Assembly: GCF_013373865.1 (NCBI RefSeq)
Contig: NC_050472.1
Coordinates: 14,208,913 to 14,272,912 of the forward strand
From: Monomorium pharaonis
Taxonomy: Eukaryota > Arthropoda > Insecta > Hymenoptera > Formicidae
Direction: 5' to 3'
DNA: 64,000 nucleotides
The notes beneath the pieces are model-generated. The model was not told the DNA's origin, made no database searches, and saw nothing but the letters and a program-made list of their open reading frames with translations. Made by a program: the position numbers and the translations under genes. Below, one piece after another: positions 24,246 to 35,683 of this stretch (positions within the stretch are counted from its first letter, which is position 1; each line of letters opens with the position of its first letter).

Positions 24246-26285
24246 TCATGACTTTCTTGAAAGCGAAGTTTCTAGAATTCTAGTGAGACTATCGAGCAAG
24301 ACATTTCGTACGCGATCATATTCGACCATCCTTTCAAAAATGTCATTCCTTCTCTTATCGTTTTCTGCCATCATTAAAGCAGCATCTGCAAGCTTAGATG
24401 CTGCTTCCGCCTGCAATTGCGTACTTTGGGCTAAAACCTGTTTTACATTCAAATGCGATAATTAATTTAATGAAAATGCCTCAAATAAATATACATTTAT
24501 AAAAAGGTGACAATAGCGAATAATTACAACTCACATTCATCGTATTAGCATTTTGCGCCTCGATCGCCTGAAATACTTCTCTGGCTTCTGAGAATTGAAC
24601 GCCAATTCTCTCGGTACTAATTCCTTAAATAAATAATAAAGACGTACAGTAATATGTTGATTATGAAACAATTTGTTTATCCGAAGAACTTGTATTTACA
24701 TGTCATTAACTAGTCATTTAAAATAATGAATAAAAAAAATTTTATTAAACGTTTATTCAATATTTTATATTAATTAATCATTATAATTAATAATCCTATA
24801 AATGTTTATTTAATAATGTGACATAAATAAATGTTTATTTATGTCACATTAACCGAACACATTTACTTTATATTAATTAATCATTTGAAATAAAGATAAA
24901 GAAAAATATATTTAATATTTACTCAATATTAATTTAATATTTATTTTACATTAATAGTTATTTTATTATTATTATTAATCATTTATCTTACTATAATTAA
25001 TAATAGAACGGCAATAATAAGACGGCAATCACATGAGTAGAAAAGCTATTTCGCACAAGATACACACCGTATTTTTCGCAACTAATACACTGATGAAAAT
25101 TGCGATTTAGCAAGTCCGAATGTCGCAAAAAATCGCGTTTTTATACATGTGTTGTAAAAACAATTTTATTTTTATTTTACGTCAATTGTTTCCTGATTGA
25201 GTTATACTCACTTTTTCTTCTTGCAATTTTTTTCATAGGAGTAGGAACAGGTGGTGTATTTTCTATTTCCTCCGGTGCATTATTGTAGACATCGTCATTA
25301 TCTCCCACTAAAGTTTCTCTGTACAACATGGTATATACAAATTTCATGCTTCTTCGTTACTTTGCTTTTCTGACTTTTTACATTTCCAGATATCGCCGTG
25401 TTTCTAGTTGGTTATTTTGTTACTTTAATAGGAGAAGTTAGTTAGAAACTCAGCGATAACTTGTAATTTGAAAAATCTAAATATGAATTATAACACTATT
25501 TAACTTCACATGGACGTTATTTTATCATGAAATAATTACCGGCATCATAAACCAATTCTCCAGAAGTCGTGGGATTGTCTTCGTTGAAAATTATTGCATT
25601 TTCATTTTCGGCACGACACGAGATGACAATAGGTGCCCTATCAAGAATCTCTGAGTTTCCTGCTGCCAGTACCTCATTAGCAAACTCCTGCAAATTCATA
25701 CAAAAATTATTATTAAGTACCAAAAACCATTGCAAATTACTGCAGACCGATATAGGCATTCCTTCGACGTTTGATAATTTTAATTATTGTTTGCTGCATC
25801 ACCTGTTCTTCAGGAAAGCTATCGATGGAATTATTAACTCCTTCAAAATCGTAGCCAATAATTCCCAGAATTTTTTTATCCATCTCCGTGAGATGATTTT
25901 CAACTGGCCTATTGCCTGTTTGTGCACGAGCGGCGCGAAGTTTCGAGATCTTCTCTGAAACTTTCGTTTTGCTGTCCCTCCATGTCTGCAATAAACACAT
26001 ACATATTTGACAACTCTCATTTTTGCAGAATTACATGTTCAATTATTTGTAAATATATACTTACAATTTTCCAAGAAGCAACATCTTTCTCCTTGCCACT
26101 TTTGGACATTGCATTTAGTTGGTTGGCCAGTTCCTCCCAACTTCCTTGAAGATCAGCTTGCCCTTGCAACGATATAAATTTGCCGGTTGCAACATGAGGA
26201 TTAATAACAAAATAATCCACCATTGCCTCCAATTGTTCTTTTGTTGCTCGCCCTTGTCTCGCTTTTTTTGCTGGTGGTTGTGACC
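24246..26285 (-). CDS. Harbinger 2 SANT/zeste-like regulatory protein
   Basis: At least six exons on the minus strand can be traced: about 26285-26065, 25985 to about 25746, 25687-25542, about 25316-25210, 24627-24532 and 24438-24246. The first holds a SANT/zeste-like domain (ATKEQLEAMVDYFVIN, WEELANQLNAMSKSG, KDVASWKI) continued in the next (TWRDSKTKVSEKISKL). The middle exons are acidic and low complexity. The last is a coiled coil (LQAEAASKLADAALMM, IFERMVEYDRVRNVLL) suited to oligomerisation. It would bind the transposon ends and partner the transposase. Start codon and some junctions are uncertain; I see no stop inside the traced exons. Confidence 0.65.
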
Positions 26286-27130
26286 TTTCACAAAAATGTA
26301 ATCTTAAACACGTATTTCGATCTATTCAGCTTCTACTTTACAAGCATCCAATTTTAGAATTTATTTATTTATTGCAAATAAAACTCAATTTACTATTGAC
26401 TGTTATATACTTACATTCTCTCGTAAACCTAAAAACAAGTTTAAGAAAAACTTCGTGTAATTACACAATTTCCACTTTACAAAAATATACACCGAAATAA
26501 GGTTATGGTTAAGAGTGCCATGTGTGTATTTTCCCAGGCACAGTGGAATACGCGACGTTTCATTGGTCAACAAGCAAAATTTTCATGATGTTTTTAAGAA
26601 CGCATTGACGTCGCTATCGACATCGTTAACAATGTCATGTAACGACTAGCCTCGCTTCCTTCAGTTACAGAATACCAATTTCACTAGGCCGTCGCTAGCG
26701 CAAGCGACGAATTTCGATAACGGTAACTTAACGATAGTTGTCGCTATCTTTTTAACGAGTTACAGAATAGGCCTACTGGTACGCGCCCAGCGATACAGAA
26801 CGCTGCAGGACACGATATCCGGCGCCAGTGCCGAAGAAAAAGTAAGGGAACCTAACCGAAATCGGAAGAAAGACCCTCACACCGTCCCAAAGTACGCACG
26901 GAATATTCTGCGATGCGGAAAGTGCGGCAAGAATGGGCATGACGGGCGAGAATGCCGCAGCAGCCGATACGCTAACCGGTTCGAGTTACCGCGACCGGAG
27001 GGACGGCCTCGCGTAAACATAGTGGAACTATACTGTGACCATTGCAAAAAGGCAGGCCACACCCGAAAAGAGTGTTGGTCCCTTCACGGTCGACCTAAAA
27101 AAAAGGACAATGACTGCCGAAGAACAACGT

Positions 27131-27588
27131 TAAGCGCTGTATCAGTGTTTTGGTCGGACATTTACGTTCGAGTGTAAGCGCGTGTGCTGAGTTCGCGTTT
27201 TATTTCGCGGTATCGTATGTCGCGTTGCGCTAGTGCGTTTGCATTCGTATGCCTTTGAAGTACAGTAGCTATCTTAGCTATGTCTTTTTACGGTAATCGC
27301 GGTTACCGGGGGTCAACCGATATTTTGCTCTATTCGTGTTACAGTTTTATGTCGTCCTACGCTCGTTTCGCGTTACAATTTAATGTTTGTCGGACTTACA
27401 TAAGTACAATGAGCTGCATGGTGCGGCGATCAGCTGAGCCTTGTCGCGGTAGGTCTCGGCGTCGTCTCGAGTTTCACTCTTATCGCTGACGCGCTATGTA
27501 CGCTCCGGCGTGGCTGGCTTCCTGGCCTGTACAGCTGATTGCTCGGTGACGCTTGGTTCCTCTTGGATCTTCCTTTTGGCAGTGCAAA
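27131..27588 (-). other. Leader of an inverted Leu-PBS LTR element
   Basis: Sequence lying downstream (on the minus strand) of the LTR and primer-binding site, so it should be the 5' untranslated leader of that element. No gag frame is recognisable before the sequence runs into the plus-strand gag zinc-knuckle region at about 27130, so the element is truncated there. Confidence 0.5.
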
Positions 27589-27606
27589 TCCTCACCGCTG
27601 CCACCA
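27589..27606 (-). promoter_or_regulatory. Primer-binding site, tRNA-Leu type
   Basis: Minus strand TGGTGGCAGCGGTGAGGA, four bases after the LTR end. It matches the site at 19684 at nearly every position. Confidence 0.75.
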
Positions 27607-27610
27607 CTGT

Positions 27611-28118
27611 TGTACCCCTCGTTGTGAGTACGATTTTGGGATCGCTGCCAGAGATCTCGCGAGGAAGGTATTTCGTCACATACACCGTTATTTGTCTTGA
27701 ACACTTTTATTCTTGTATTCAGTTACAATAGTTAGATCGCGACCCCGCAAGGCAGAGTGTCACGGTTGTATATTTACAATAAGTTATCTCGGCGATACAC
27801 GACCCCGCAAAGCAGAGTGTCGTGTGTAGTCTTAGTTTGTCTACTTCGAATTGACCCGATCCTCACCTTCTTTCGCCGGTTTATATATCCGATAACTCGG
27901 TAGTTGGATCGAAAGAAGGGGTGGATTGCGTGAGGGCGTAAATCGGTCAGTATTCCAAATTTTTGCTTAGACAGCAAGTGCTGTCTAAGGAGCATTGCGC
28001 TAATTGTCGAGCGGATTGCGCGAAACCTCGCGCGATGCGCTCGATGCTGACTGCAGCTGACCGACTTACGTCATCGTGTTACTGACACCTTATCGTTATG
28101 AGTGTGTCACTCATAACA
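27611..28118 (-). repeat. 5' LTR, sister copy of the solo LTR at 44724
   Basis: On the minus strand it begins TGTTATGAGTGACACACTC and ends GGGGTACA. It is about 508 bp and matches 44724-45220 along its whole length with scattered substitutions and short indels. A TATATAAA-like box lies about midway, followed by GACACTCTGC motifs shared by both copies. The first 23 bases contain a perfect hairpin, GTTATGAGTG with CACTCATAAC. Confidence 0.88.
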
Positions 28119-28596
28119 GTATAGACAATAACAAACCCTGCTAGATACAATTTTCTTTAAAAAACAAGAAAAAATTAAAAAATTATACTTTTGTGCAGTC
28201 GTCTCGTAACTTTCATCCACAACACTAAGTTTTAAAGATTCTTTACGTACAAAATAACCGTTATGCAGGGTTGTCACTATAGGAAAGAATAATAATGTGC
28301 TTTCAGAACAGCTACGAAGCTTTTGGTATAAGAGAAAAATGTCTATGAAAATTTCATGTATGTGTGAGTGCGGATTCGGAAGAAGTCAATAAGTAGAGTA
28401 ATATAAAAAAAATTTTTTTTGTTCTTGATATAAAATCCAATTCACAGATTGATATTAATATGTGTACTTTAATTCTGGAAAAGAATTTCCAAATTTATAA
28501 AAGAGATATATACGAAATCTCATTAATGATATACACGAATGACTCTACATTATCGACCTCGATCAAGTTTGAGAAGCAGTCCAGCATCCCCTTAAG
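28119..28596. other. Spacer left of the Polinton
   Basis: AT-rich DNA with no convincing frame or repeat. It ends in CTTAAG directly before the Polinton terminal repeat. Confidence 0.5.
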
Positions 28597-28815
28597 AGTA
28601 GTTAATACTAAGACAGTTCTAATTACGGGGCTCCGAGGCGGGTGCGGGTGTGCGGGGGGCTACCCGTAGGCGCAGGGATATGACGTCACGCGAGGAGGGG
28701 GATCTCGCGGTGCGGAAATTGCTGACGCAGATTTTCGGGTCCGCGACCCGGAAGCGGAGAGGGGGAATCGGGGTCCGCGACCACCGCCGCCGCCGCCGCC
28801 GCCTGCCGCTGCTGC
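28597..28815 (+). repeat. Polinton left terminal inverted repeat
   Basis: Matches the complement of 46977-47179 from AGTAGTTAATACTAAGACAG through the GACGTCA and GGGTCCGCGACCCGG motifs to a CCG-triplet run. GC-rich, unlike the interior. Beyond the CCG run the two ends diverge, with a CT microsatellite on this side only. Confidence 0.9.
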
Positions 28816-28858
28816 AGCAGCCATCGCCGCGGTGCTCGCTCTCTCCCTCTATTGCGAA

Positions 28859-28883
28859 TCTCTCTCTCTCTCTCTCTCTCTCA
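28859..28883 (+). repeat. CT microsatellite inside the left Polinton end
   Basis: A short TC repeat just beyond the shared part of the left terminal repeat. It is absent from the right end. Confidence 0.7.
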
Positions 28884-29092
28884 TCCGTACGCGATATTTC
28901 CAACCATACAGTCTTATCATTCTCTCGGTCTTTTTCTTTCATTCGTGGCGATCTTTCATATGCGGTTACATACATGCGTTCCCACCCATCTTATCTATGT
29001 ACCTCCTACTCGGTTCTGCGCACGCCATTATACCGCAAAGGAATAGGGAAGAGAGAAAATAAGTTAGAATAATTATTTATAATTTTATTTAT

Positions 29093-29557
29093 TTATTCCT
29101 TTTGTAACGCGTCGTATACAATATTGTCTGATGCATAAACCATCAGTTCGCAATCTACGAGCAAAGTTTTTACACATATTTCATTTAACAATTTGACTGC
29201 ATCGCACTTGTTATGAATATTATTTCGCCGCAAACAGTTTACAAATTGATTACATCGTTCTTTTACTATATGCATATCATCCCATAACTTAAAATATGCA
29301 TTATTGATAACATCTTCAGGATTTAGTAAAAATTGTAGAGTCGATGGTTTCATGTACATAATTTTGTTATTTAAAGTAAATTTTATGATACTCTCGTTAC
29401 GTATTTTAACGACTTCGATGAAAAGATCATTAATCCACAACGATGTAGCGGTTGCCGACTGCAGGAGTTGCTCGATATCCGTCCGTTTCTCAATCATTAT
29501 TACCCAGGTATCACGTGACAGCGGTATCTCATTGCCCTTGTTGTCACCAAGAATCAT
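29093..29557 (-). CDS. Unassigned Polinton protein, 154 aa
   Basis: Intact frame from ATG at 29557 to 29093. I recognise no family. It is mixed alpha/beta in composition, with repeated I/L/V stretches (IIKFTLNNKIMYMKPSTLQF) and two clustered cysteines near the C-terminus, and has no signal peptide or membrane segment. It is the leftmost complete gene of the Polinton and is transcribed towards the left end. The sequence before its ATG (ccttttgtag) looks like a splice acceptor, so an upstream exon may exist. Confidence 0.55.
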   Translation of the reverse strand: MILGDNKGNEIPLSRDTWVIMIEKRTDIEQLLQSATATSLWINDLFIEVVKIRNESIIKFTLNNKIMYMKPSTLQFLLNPEDVINNAYFKLWDDMHIVKERCNQFVNCLRRNNIHNKCDAVKLLNEICVKTLLVDCELMVYASDNIVYDALQKE

Positions 29558-29570
29558 CTCTACAAAAGGC

Positions 29571-29812
29571 TCAAGTCACACTAATTCCTATATCCAAATA
29601 TTTGTAGAATGTAGCCGTCAAAGCAAATTTCCTCCCCAGAATGCGCGGAGTATGACGCGGCTGCAACATTGATCTGTAAAGAAAAAAAGTGTTGCAAGAT
29701 ATAAAAAATAAAATCCAACTAAATATGTAACAAAATTTGATTTAATTAATTTTAAAAATACTTACGGTTTATCACACGTTTCATTTTGCTGAATCGGAAC
29801 GTAATAGTTCAT
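29571..29812 (-). CDS. Possible small spliced Polinton gene
   Basis: ATG at 29812 opens a 47-nt exon (to 29766) with a gtaagt donor. The acceptor ctttacag leads into a second exon (29673-29571) that stays open to a TGA, giving about 50 residues rich in basic and aromatic amino acids. Phase is compatible. It lies immediately upstream of the 154-aa gene on the same strand and may instead be the first exons of that gene after a frame lesion. I cannot assign a function. Confidence 0.35.
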
Positions 29813-29971
29813 TTTTAGGGGAAACTCCGACTTCCTCCGATTAACTAATGATTGGAACTTTACCGTCCGTATTCCACTGATTAACTGATGTAATACTGTT
29901 GTCAGAACTCTTCTTATATTGCACGCCCTTCACACATCTCAGTAGAGGAGACAATCACATATTTCAAACTT

Positions 29972-30254
29972 CACACATTCAAGGATGCCTAACGTTTCAG
30001 AGGTCAAGCGCCGATGTACGGCTGCTGCGGCAAAATATGTTTTAGGCACGTACATTTGATACTTACTGATGAGATCATACGAAAATCACACATTTAAATA
30101 ATGTGAATTTTTGAGAGGTCAAACGCCGATGTATGGCTGCTGTAACAAAATATGTTTTAAAGACGTACATAAATCATTTGATACTTACTTGATGAGATCA
30201 TTCAGAATCGCACATTCAAATAATGCAAATCTTGCAGAGGTCAAGCACCGATGT
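29972..30254 (+). repeat. Tandem repeat of about 120 bp, 2.4 copies
   Basis: Units start at 29972, 30089 and about 30211, each with CACATT, an AGAGGTCAAGCGCCGATGTA-like block, CAAAATATGTTTTA and ACTTGATGAGATCAT. The third unit is cut short at GCACCGATGT. It lies in the intergenic region between divergent Polinton genes, so a regulatory role is possible but unproven. Confidence 0.85.
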
Positions 30255-30443
30255 TAAGACAAAGAAAATGAAGAGTTATAAAAAATATATAAGCGGTCGG
30301 GAAACGCATAATATCGCATTTGATGTGAAGTTTAAGATCCGAGTGCAACTTGAAACCGTCATCCGGAGTAATAATTCAGTGCAATATGTGTTCAGTGTGC
30401 GCACAGTAGAGACTTCTTAGTATAAAAACTACATTATTACAAC

Positions 30444-31061
30444 ATGAATGACGATATCGTAGAAGATGCCATTTATGTTCTTAACAATAATGATGATTTC
30501 AAAAAACGAAAGCATGTGCAGAGAATATCACCAGTGCAATTCCTACGTGATCGAGAACTCGGTATACACGGAACGCATGAACGCACCGTAATACAGGAAG
30601 TTTACATACACGACCAATTTGTTCATAACTGGCCTCATCATACGAAGCAAAAATTATATAGAGAGATACTCAATTGGGTTGACACCGATGAAAATGAAGA
30701 TGATATAGCAAAACAAATCGTAGAAAAGACTCAGGAATACTGTTACCATCTCATTGAGTTACCAGCAGGTGTTGGAAAGTATATCGAAGTGATAGCAATA
30801 ATGACCCACTTTTGTTATGATACTGAGAATCCTTATGTAGAGAAAATGCTGCGCACATACCACGAATTTTCAAATCTTTTGAACAATGATGAGGATGAAT
30901 ACGTTCTGTCTGAGCAAAAGATGGAGATATGTTTTTTTATTCGGTGTGAAAGACAAGGCAAGCTAATGCAGTTTGAAATTCAAAACAAATTTCGATTCTG
31001 CATTAGGTGCTACGAAATTACATGCGAGTGTCCTGTTGAAGATTGTGCGGTATTGTTTTAA
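30444..31061 (+). CDS. Unassigned Polinton protein with C-terminal cysteines, 205 aa
   Basis: Intact frame opening with ATG 30444. The body is acidic and helical. The C-terminus has a cysteine pattern, CIRCYEITCECPVEDC, that could bind a metal. No family is recognised. It precedes the coiled-coil frame and the DNA polymerase on the same strand with a short gap, suggesting joint expression. Confidence 0.6.
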   Translation: MNDDIVEDAIYVLNNNDDFKKRKHVQRISPVQFLRDRELGIHGTHERTVIQEVYIHDQFVHNWPHHTKQKLYREILNWVDTDENEDDIAKQIVEKTQEYCYHLIELPAGVGKYIEVIAIMTHFCYDTENPYVEKMLRTYHEFSNLLNNDEDEYVLSEQKMEICFFIRCERQGKLMQFEIQNKFRFCIRCYEITCECPVEDCAVLF

Positions 31062-31084
31062 AACAGTGATAAAAAGATATAAAA

Positions 31085-31390
31085 ATGGAGAATAATTTCG
31101 AGCAAGTGGAACGCGAGCTGTTGGAGCAAGCAAATGAAGTCACTACTTTGAACGAGTGTTTTATGTGGTTGCAGCGATGCAACGAGTTTATACAACAGCT
31201 TGAGGAACATAGCCGCATAAAGCGTCCTCGGCTTGCCATCGGACAAAGACAATCATTGGTGGCAAGGATCGCGCGACTCGAAGGTGAAAAGACACAATTA
31301 CAAAGACGTTTCGTGCATGTAGGTGGTAATTACGCGAGCACTAGTAATAACGCGAACAAACTCATGTGGCGAGAGATAGATACAGATTGA
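31085..31390 (+). CDS. Coiled-coil Polinton protein, possibly N-terminus of the polymerase
   Basis: ATG at 31085, 101 residues. The sequence is strongly heptad-like (VERELLEQANEVTTLNEC, VARIARLEGEKTQLQRRF), predicting a coiled coil. It ends at 31390, and the next frame over continues immediately with polymerase-type sequence from about 31380. The two may therefore be one gene with a frameshift near 31385. As it stands, it could be a separate small structural or terminal-protein-like product. Confidence 0.55.
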   Translation: MENNFEQVERELLEQANEVTTLNECFMWLQRCNEFIQQLEEHSRIKRPRLAIGQRQSLVARIARLEGEKTQLQRRFVHVGGNYASTSNNANKLMWREIDTD

Positions 31391-34300
31391 GAATCGCATT
31401 CAGACAGGTGCAGTGATAAATACAAACTATATTGAATTGCGAACGTTTTTAGAAGACGCAGGCGGTATAGTGCTCGAACGAGTGTGTCACGCTCTAGAGA
31501 AACACAACAGTGTAAAAGTGAATACAGCATTCAACGGCGTGTTTGTAAAGAGTGATAAACGTGCCAACAAAAGTATAAACACTAAAAATTGTAAACTACT
31601 CCAAACGTCGGACTTGGACGAGTGGTACGAGCGACGCGTTATCGAGCCCACATTAGCATCACTCAAAGAGTTTCAAGAACGTGATTATTTAAGGTTAAAG
31701 AAAATAAGCATTATATTAAAAAAAGAAAAAAAGAAATAGAGGAATCAGAGAGTAAGAGAAGAAAAAAAGAAATATTAAAGAGGTATATACAGAAAATAGA
31801 AATAAAAATTTACATAATATTAATGAATGTCAGGTGTAGAAAATCAATATATTGTTTGGTTGTAATTAACATTGACTCCAAACTGGTAGATATACTGATT
31901 TTCTTATGGCTGTTCCAAAATCAATTAATATAACTGATATTGACGTGAAATCATATATACACTGCAAAAAAATATAATGTATCCAATAAGATATGTAGTT
32001 GAGGACTGCCTACTCAATGGAATACCATATGTTATTGCAGTATCAACATTGTACTTGCGTTAACAGTAAATATTGTGTTAAGTATTTTATGTAGTTGGCA
32101 GCCCGCAATTACATATATTATGGGCTATATTTTTTACTGTGTGTGTATTTTTTTCTATGTGTGCGTGCGCGCGCGCCTGTGTGTGTATGTGTGTAAAATT
32201 ATGTAAATTTATAAATAATTATTGTACATAATATTATATAAAAACATGTTTTTATATAACACACACATGTATGTGTGCATGCATTTATTCACGAAAAAGT
32301 TATAGTGAAAAAGCGGGTGGGCGTTGTCGTGAATTCTTAATTTGACTCTAAACATAAATAAGTACAATCCTCTACATGCGGGGTGTCATGTGATATTACC
32401 GCGAGAAATAATGATGAAGCGTGCAGTAGTGAACGTTAATTCAAAGGACAATGCATGCTTCGCGTGGTCAGTGGTCGCCGCTCTACATCCTGCTGAAAGA
32501 AACACAGGATTGGAATTGTCATATCCGCATTATGCAACAGTCCTAAAGTTTGATGATATTGTGTTTCCCGTTACAGTATAGGATATTGAAAAATTTGAGA
32601 GTCTTAACAATATATCGATCAAAGTCTACGGGATGAAAAAGGAAATGGCAATGCTCAAGATTCTTCCGCTGCGGCTCTTCAATGACAAGAAAGAGAAGCA
32701 TGTCAATTTATTATACGTGCAAAATCCGCGCGAAGACAGCGTGGGCCACTTTGTCTGGATAAAAAATCTGTCCCGCCTCATCAGATCCCAACTGAGCAAA
32801 CATGATGGAAAAAGATACATTTGCGATCGGTATGTATAATATATTAAAATAAATTTTATGATCTAGCAAAAAAAATAATTAAAATTTTTTTTAATTATTT
32901 TTACAGGTGCCTGCACTATTTTTCATCATGCGAGAGGTTGCAATCACACGCTGTAGACTGTCAGAGAATGAACGACTGCGCTATCACATTGCCCGCTGAA
33001 GACGACAAGTGGTTGAATTTCCGGAATGTAAACCACAAGGAACGAGTGCCCTTTATTGTCTACGCGGACCTCGAGTGTGTGCTGCGGAAGACGCAACATG
33101 ATACATAGCAAGCGTCGTACACATATCAACAACATGAGGTATTCAACATCGGATATTACGTGCAATGCTCGTACGACAACGCGTTATCCGCGTACCGGTT
33201 TCGTCGCGATAAAGATTGCGTCGCGTGATTCACTAAACAACTTGAAGAATTAGCGTATAATGTTAAGACTCGTTTATCAATTAATGTCCCCATGGAAACG
33301 TTATCGGAGGAACAATTGGAGGCATACCGTAGCGGGACGCGGTGTCATATCTGCGATAAGCCATTCGCGTCGGATGATACGCGGGTGCGCGATCATTGTC
33401 ATTTGACTGGTCGTTACCGCGGTCCTGCACATTCTCTCTGTAATTTAAATGATCGAAATGCATCATACATGCCAATTATTTTTCATAACTTGTCTGAATA
33501 CAATTCGCATTTCATTATTAAGGAAATAGCCACAGCGTTCAAAGGGAAGACCGACGTACTTCCCATCACGAAAGAAAAGTACATTTCTTTTATAAAACAT
33601 GCCGTAGACACAGCTGATAAATTAGATCCACACAATTACATAAAACTACGGTTCATAGATTCATATAAATTTTTTAATACTAGTCTCGAAAAATTGGCAT
33701 CATTTCTAGGCAAAGAAAAATTAAAAATTGTACGTTCCGAATTTTTACACTTATCTGACGAGGATTTTGATTTATTGACACGAAAAGGTGTATTTCCGTA
33801 TGATTACGTTGACTGTGTGAACAAGCTGCAGGATACGTGTTTACCGCCGCGCAAATGATTTTTCAGTTCCCTGACCTTTGGTACTGTATCCGAGAGCGAT
33901 TACATGCACGACGAGAATCTGGAAGCAATTCTCTGTTCGAACGTTGGGTGAATACAGCGATCTATATTTGAAAACGGATGTGTTATTGTTAGCTAACATT
34001 TTTGAAAATTTTTGCGATAAATGCTTAGAAAGTTACGGTCTCGATCCAGCACATTATTACACTCTCCCCGGATACACGTGGGACGCTATGTTAAAATATA
34101 CAAAAATTACTTTCGAACTGCTTACTGACATTGACATGGTAATGTTCATCGAACGCGGTATACGCGGCGGTCTCAATGTTCAGGCAGATATGCACAGGCT
34201 ATCACAACAAATACATGCAGACGTACGACCTATCGAAACCATCCTCATATCTTATGTATTTTGACGTTAATAATTTGTACGGTTGGGCGATGTGTCAGCC

Positions 34301-35471
34301 GCTGCCATACGGGGAATTTCATAGGATCGAAGTCTCGAATTTTGACATAAATGCGATAGCTGCTGATTCTCCAACGGGATACATTCTCGAAGTTGATCTC
34401 GAGTATCCCCGAGACCTTCACGACGAGCACGCTGACCTACCTTTCTGCCCAACACGCGATAAACCGCCAGGCAAGCATGAATGTAAACTTCTCGCTACGC
34501 TGTATGATAAGGAACGTTACGTCATACATTACCGCAACCTGCAGCAGTGCACGCGTCACGGTCTTCGTATCGCGAAGATACACCGTATATTACAATTCGC
34601 ACAATCTCCATGGCTCTGTAAATACATAGAGTTAAATACACGATTCCGGGCCCTCGCCAAAAATGATTTCGAAAAAAACTTGTATAAATTAATGAATAAT
34701 GCAGTGTTTCGTAAAACCATGGAGAATGTGCGCAATCATGTTGACGTTAAGTTGTTGACGAAATGGGCGGGGCGGTATGGTGCGGAGACAATGATCGCAA
34801 AACCAAATTTTCATAGTCGAAGTATTTTTGCGGAAAATTTAATCGCCGTTGAACTTAGAAAAGTCGAGGTGAAATTATATAAGCCGATTTACGTAGGCAT
34901 GTGTATCCTAGATATTTCTAAGACGTGTCTATATGAATTTCACCACGAATACATGCTACCTTTATATCGCGACAAATGTAGAGTCATGTACACCGACACT
35001 GACAGTCTCATATACCTCGTCGAGTGTGAGGATATCTACGAGACGATGAAACGCGATATCGCTAGGTTCGACACGAGCGATTATCCGGTCAACAACGCGT
35101 ACGGTATGCCTCTCGAGAATAAAAAAGTTCCAGGCCTAATGAAAGATGAGAATAATGGCGTGATAATGACTGATTTTGTTGGACTTAGAGCAAAGATGTA
35201 TGCGTTGAAGGTTGATGGAAAAAAGGACACTAAAAAGGCGAAAGGTGTCAAGAATAATGTAGTAGCGCGAATAACGTTCGATGATTATACCCGGTGTTTG
35301 AGAGATGAAATCGAGATGACGCGTCGCCAATCATGCATAAAATCCAAGCTGCATGAAGTATATACAGTGTCCGAAACGAAAATTGCTTTGAGTCCATACC
35401 ACGATAAGAGATACCTTATACCTGATTCAGTTGAAACGTTACCATGGAGACATAATCGAATACCGCTATAA
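31380..35471 (+). pseudogene. Protein-primed family B DNA polymerase, decayed
   Basis: Would replicate the linear Polinton from a protein primer. Exonuclease motif YADLECVL starts at 33061. A treble-clef-like CHICDKPF...RDHCHLTGRYRG block (33340-33423) precedes the palm. Polymerase motifs follow: FDVNNLYGWAM (about 34260), KLMNNAVFRKTMENV (about 34690) and MYTDTDSLIYL (about 34988), the last being the catalytic DTDS. In-frame stops lie at 32330, 32579, 33106, 33226 and 33856, with frameshifts near 33915 and 34180. A 67- to 77-bp intron with gtatgt and ttacag borders sits at 32830-32906. About 625 bp of AT-rich DNA separates the 5' segment (ending near 31685) from the rest. The motifs C-terminal to the lesions are intact. 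Confidence 0.92.
31686..32312. other. AT-rich insertion in the polymerase gene
   Basis: Polymerase-type reading is lost just after GAACGTGAT and resumes near GCGGGTGGGCG. Between them are A-rich and GT/GC-dinucleotide stretches (for example 32155-32195) with no coding potential, terminal repeats or convincing splice signals. It could be an unrecognised insertion or a decayed intron. Confidence 0.5.
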
Positions 35472-35683
35472 TATATTTATATCTTTAACATTATATAGTT
35501 ATAAATTTTACATTTTACATTAAAAATAATTATATATTTTTATGTTAAAAACAGGTATTAATAAGAATGTATTTTGATGATAAAGAAATCTCGCATAATA
35601 TAAAATTAATGTATTTTATGTAATATGTTTATATGTTACATTGTACTTTTATGCGAATATAATAAAAACAATTTTTATATGGG
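35472..35683. other. Short convergent spacer
   Basis: AT-rich gap between the convergent ends of polymerase and integrase. AATAAA-type motifs are present on both strands, which would serve to end both transcripts. Confidence 0.4.

Larger units (their letters stand above)
21594..26775 (+). mobile_element. PIF/Harbinger transposon 2 inside gag
   Basis: Inverted ends read TTCTGTAACTCGTTAA at 21601 and the complement ending at 26767, flanked by AGGCCTA on both sides (21594-21600 and 26769-26775). Because TAGGCCTA is itself palindromic, the flanks may belong to either the terminal repeat or the target duplication. Inside, a spliced transposase on + and a multi-exon SANT-like gene on - converge, repeating the plan of Harbinger 1, although termini and proteins are clearly a different family. 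Confidence 0.85.
20476..27130 (+). pseudogene. Ty3/gypsy gag, split by Harbinger 2
   Basis: The N-terminal part runs from ATG 20476 to 21537. It includes an acidic, disordered leader, a helical matrix-like region and a capsid-like block (REFISTGIYAMKNIHP ... ILCTKFKGKAMMDFY ... LKQKPAESAQEFGRRVDLLA), the helices shared by gypsy gag proteins. A frameshift near 21490 moves it to the frame ending at about 21600, where Harbinger 2 interrupts. On the far side, from about 26774, the protein resumes and carries two zinc knuckles, CGKCGKNGHDGREC and CDHCKKAGHTRKEC, that bind genomic RNA. Coding similarity ends near 27130, where sequence from an inverted LTR element begins. No pol follows. Confidence 0.85.

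Noticed and set aside
32155..32280. Small GT/CA-rich tract as promoter or origin
   Set aside because: Low-complexity sequence with no supporting motif.
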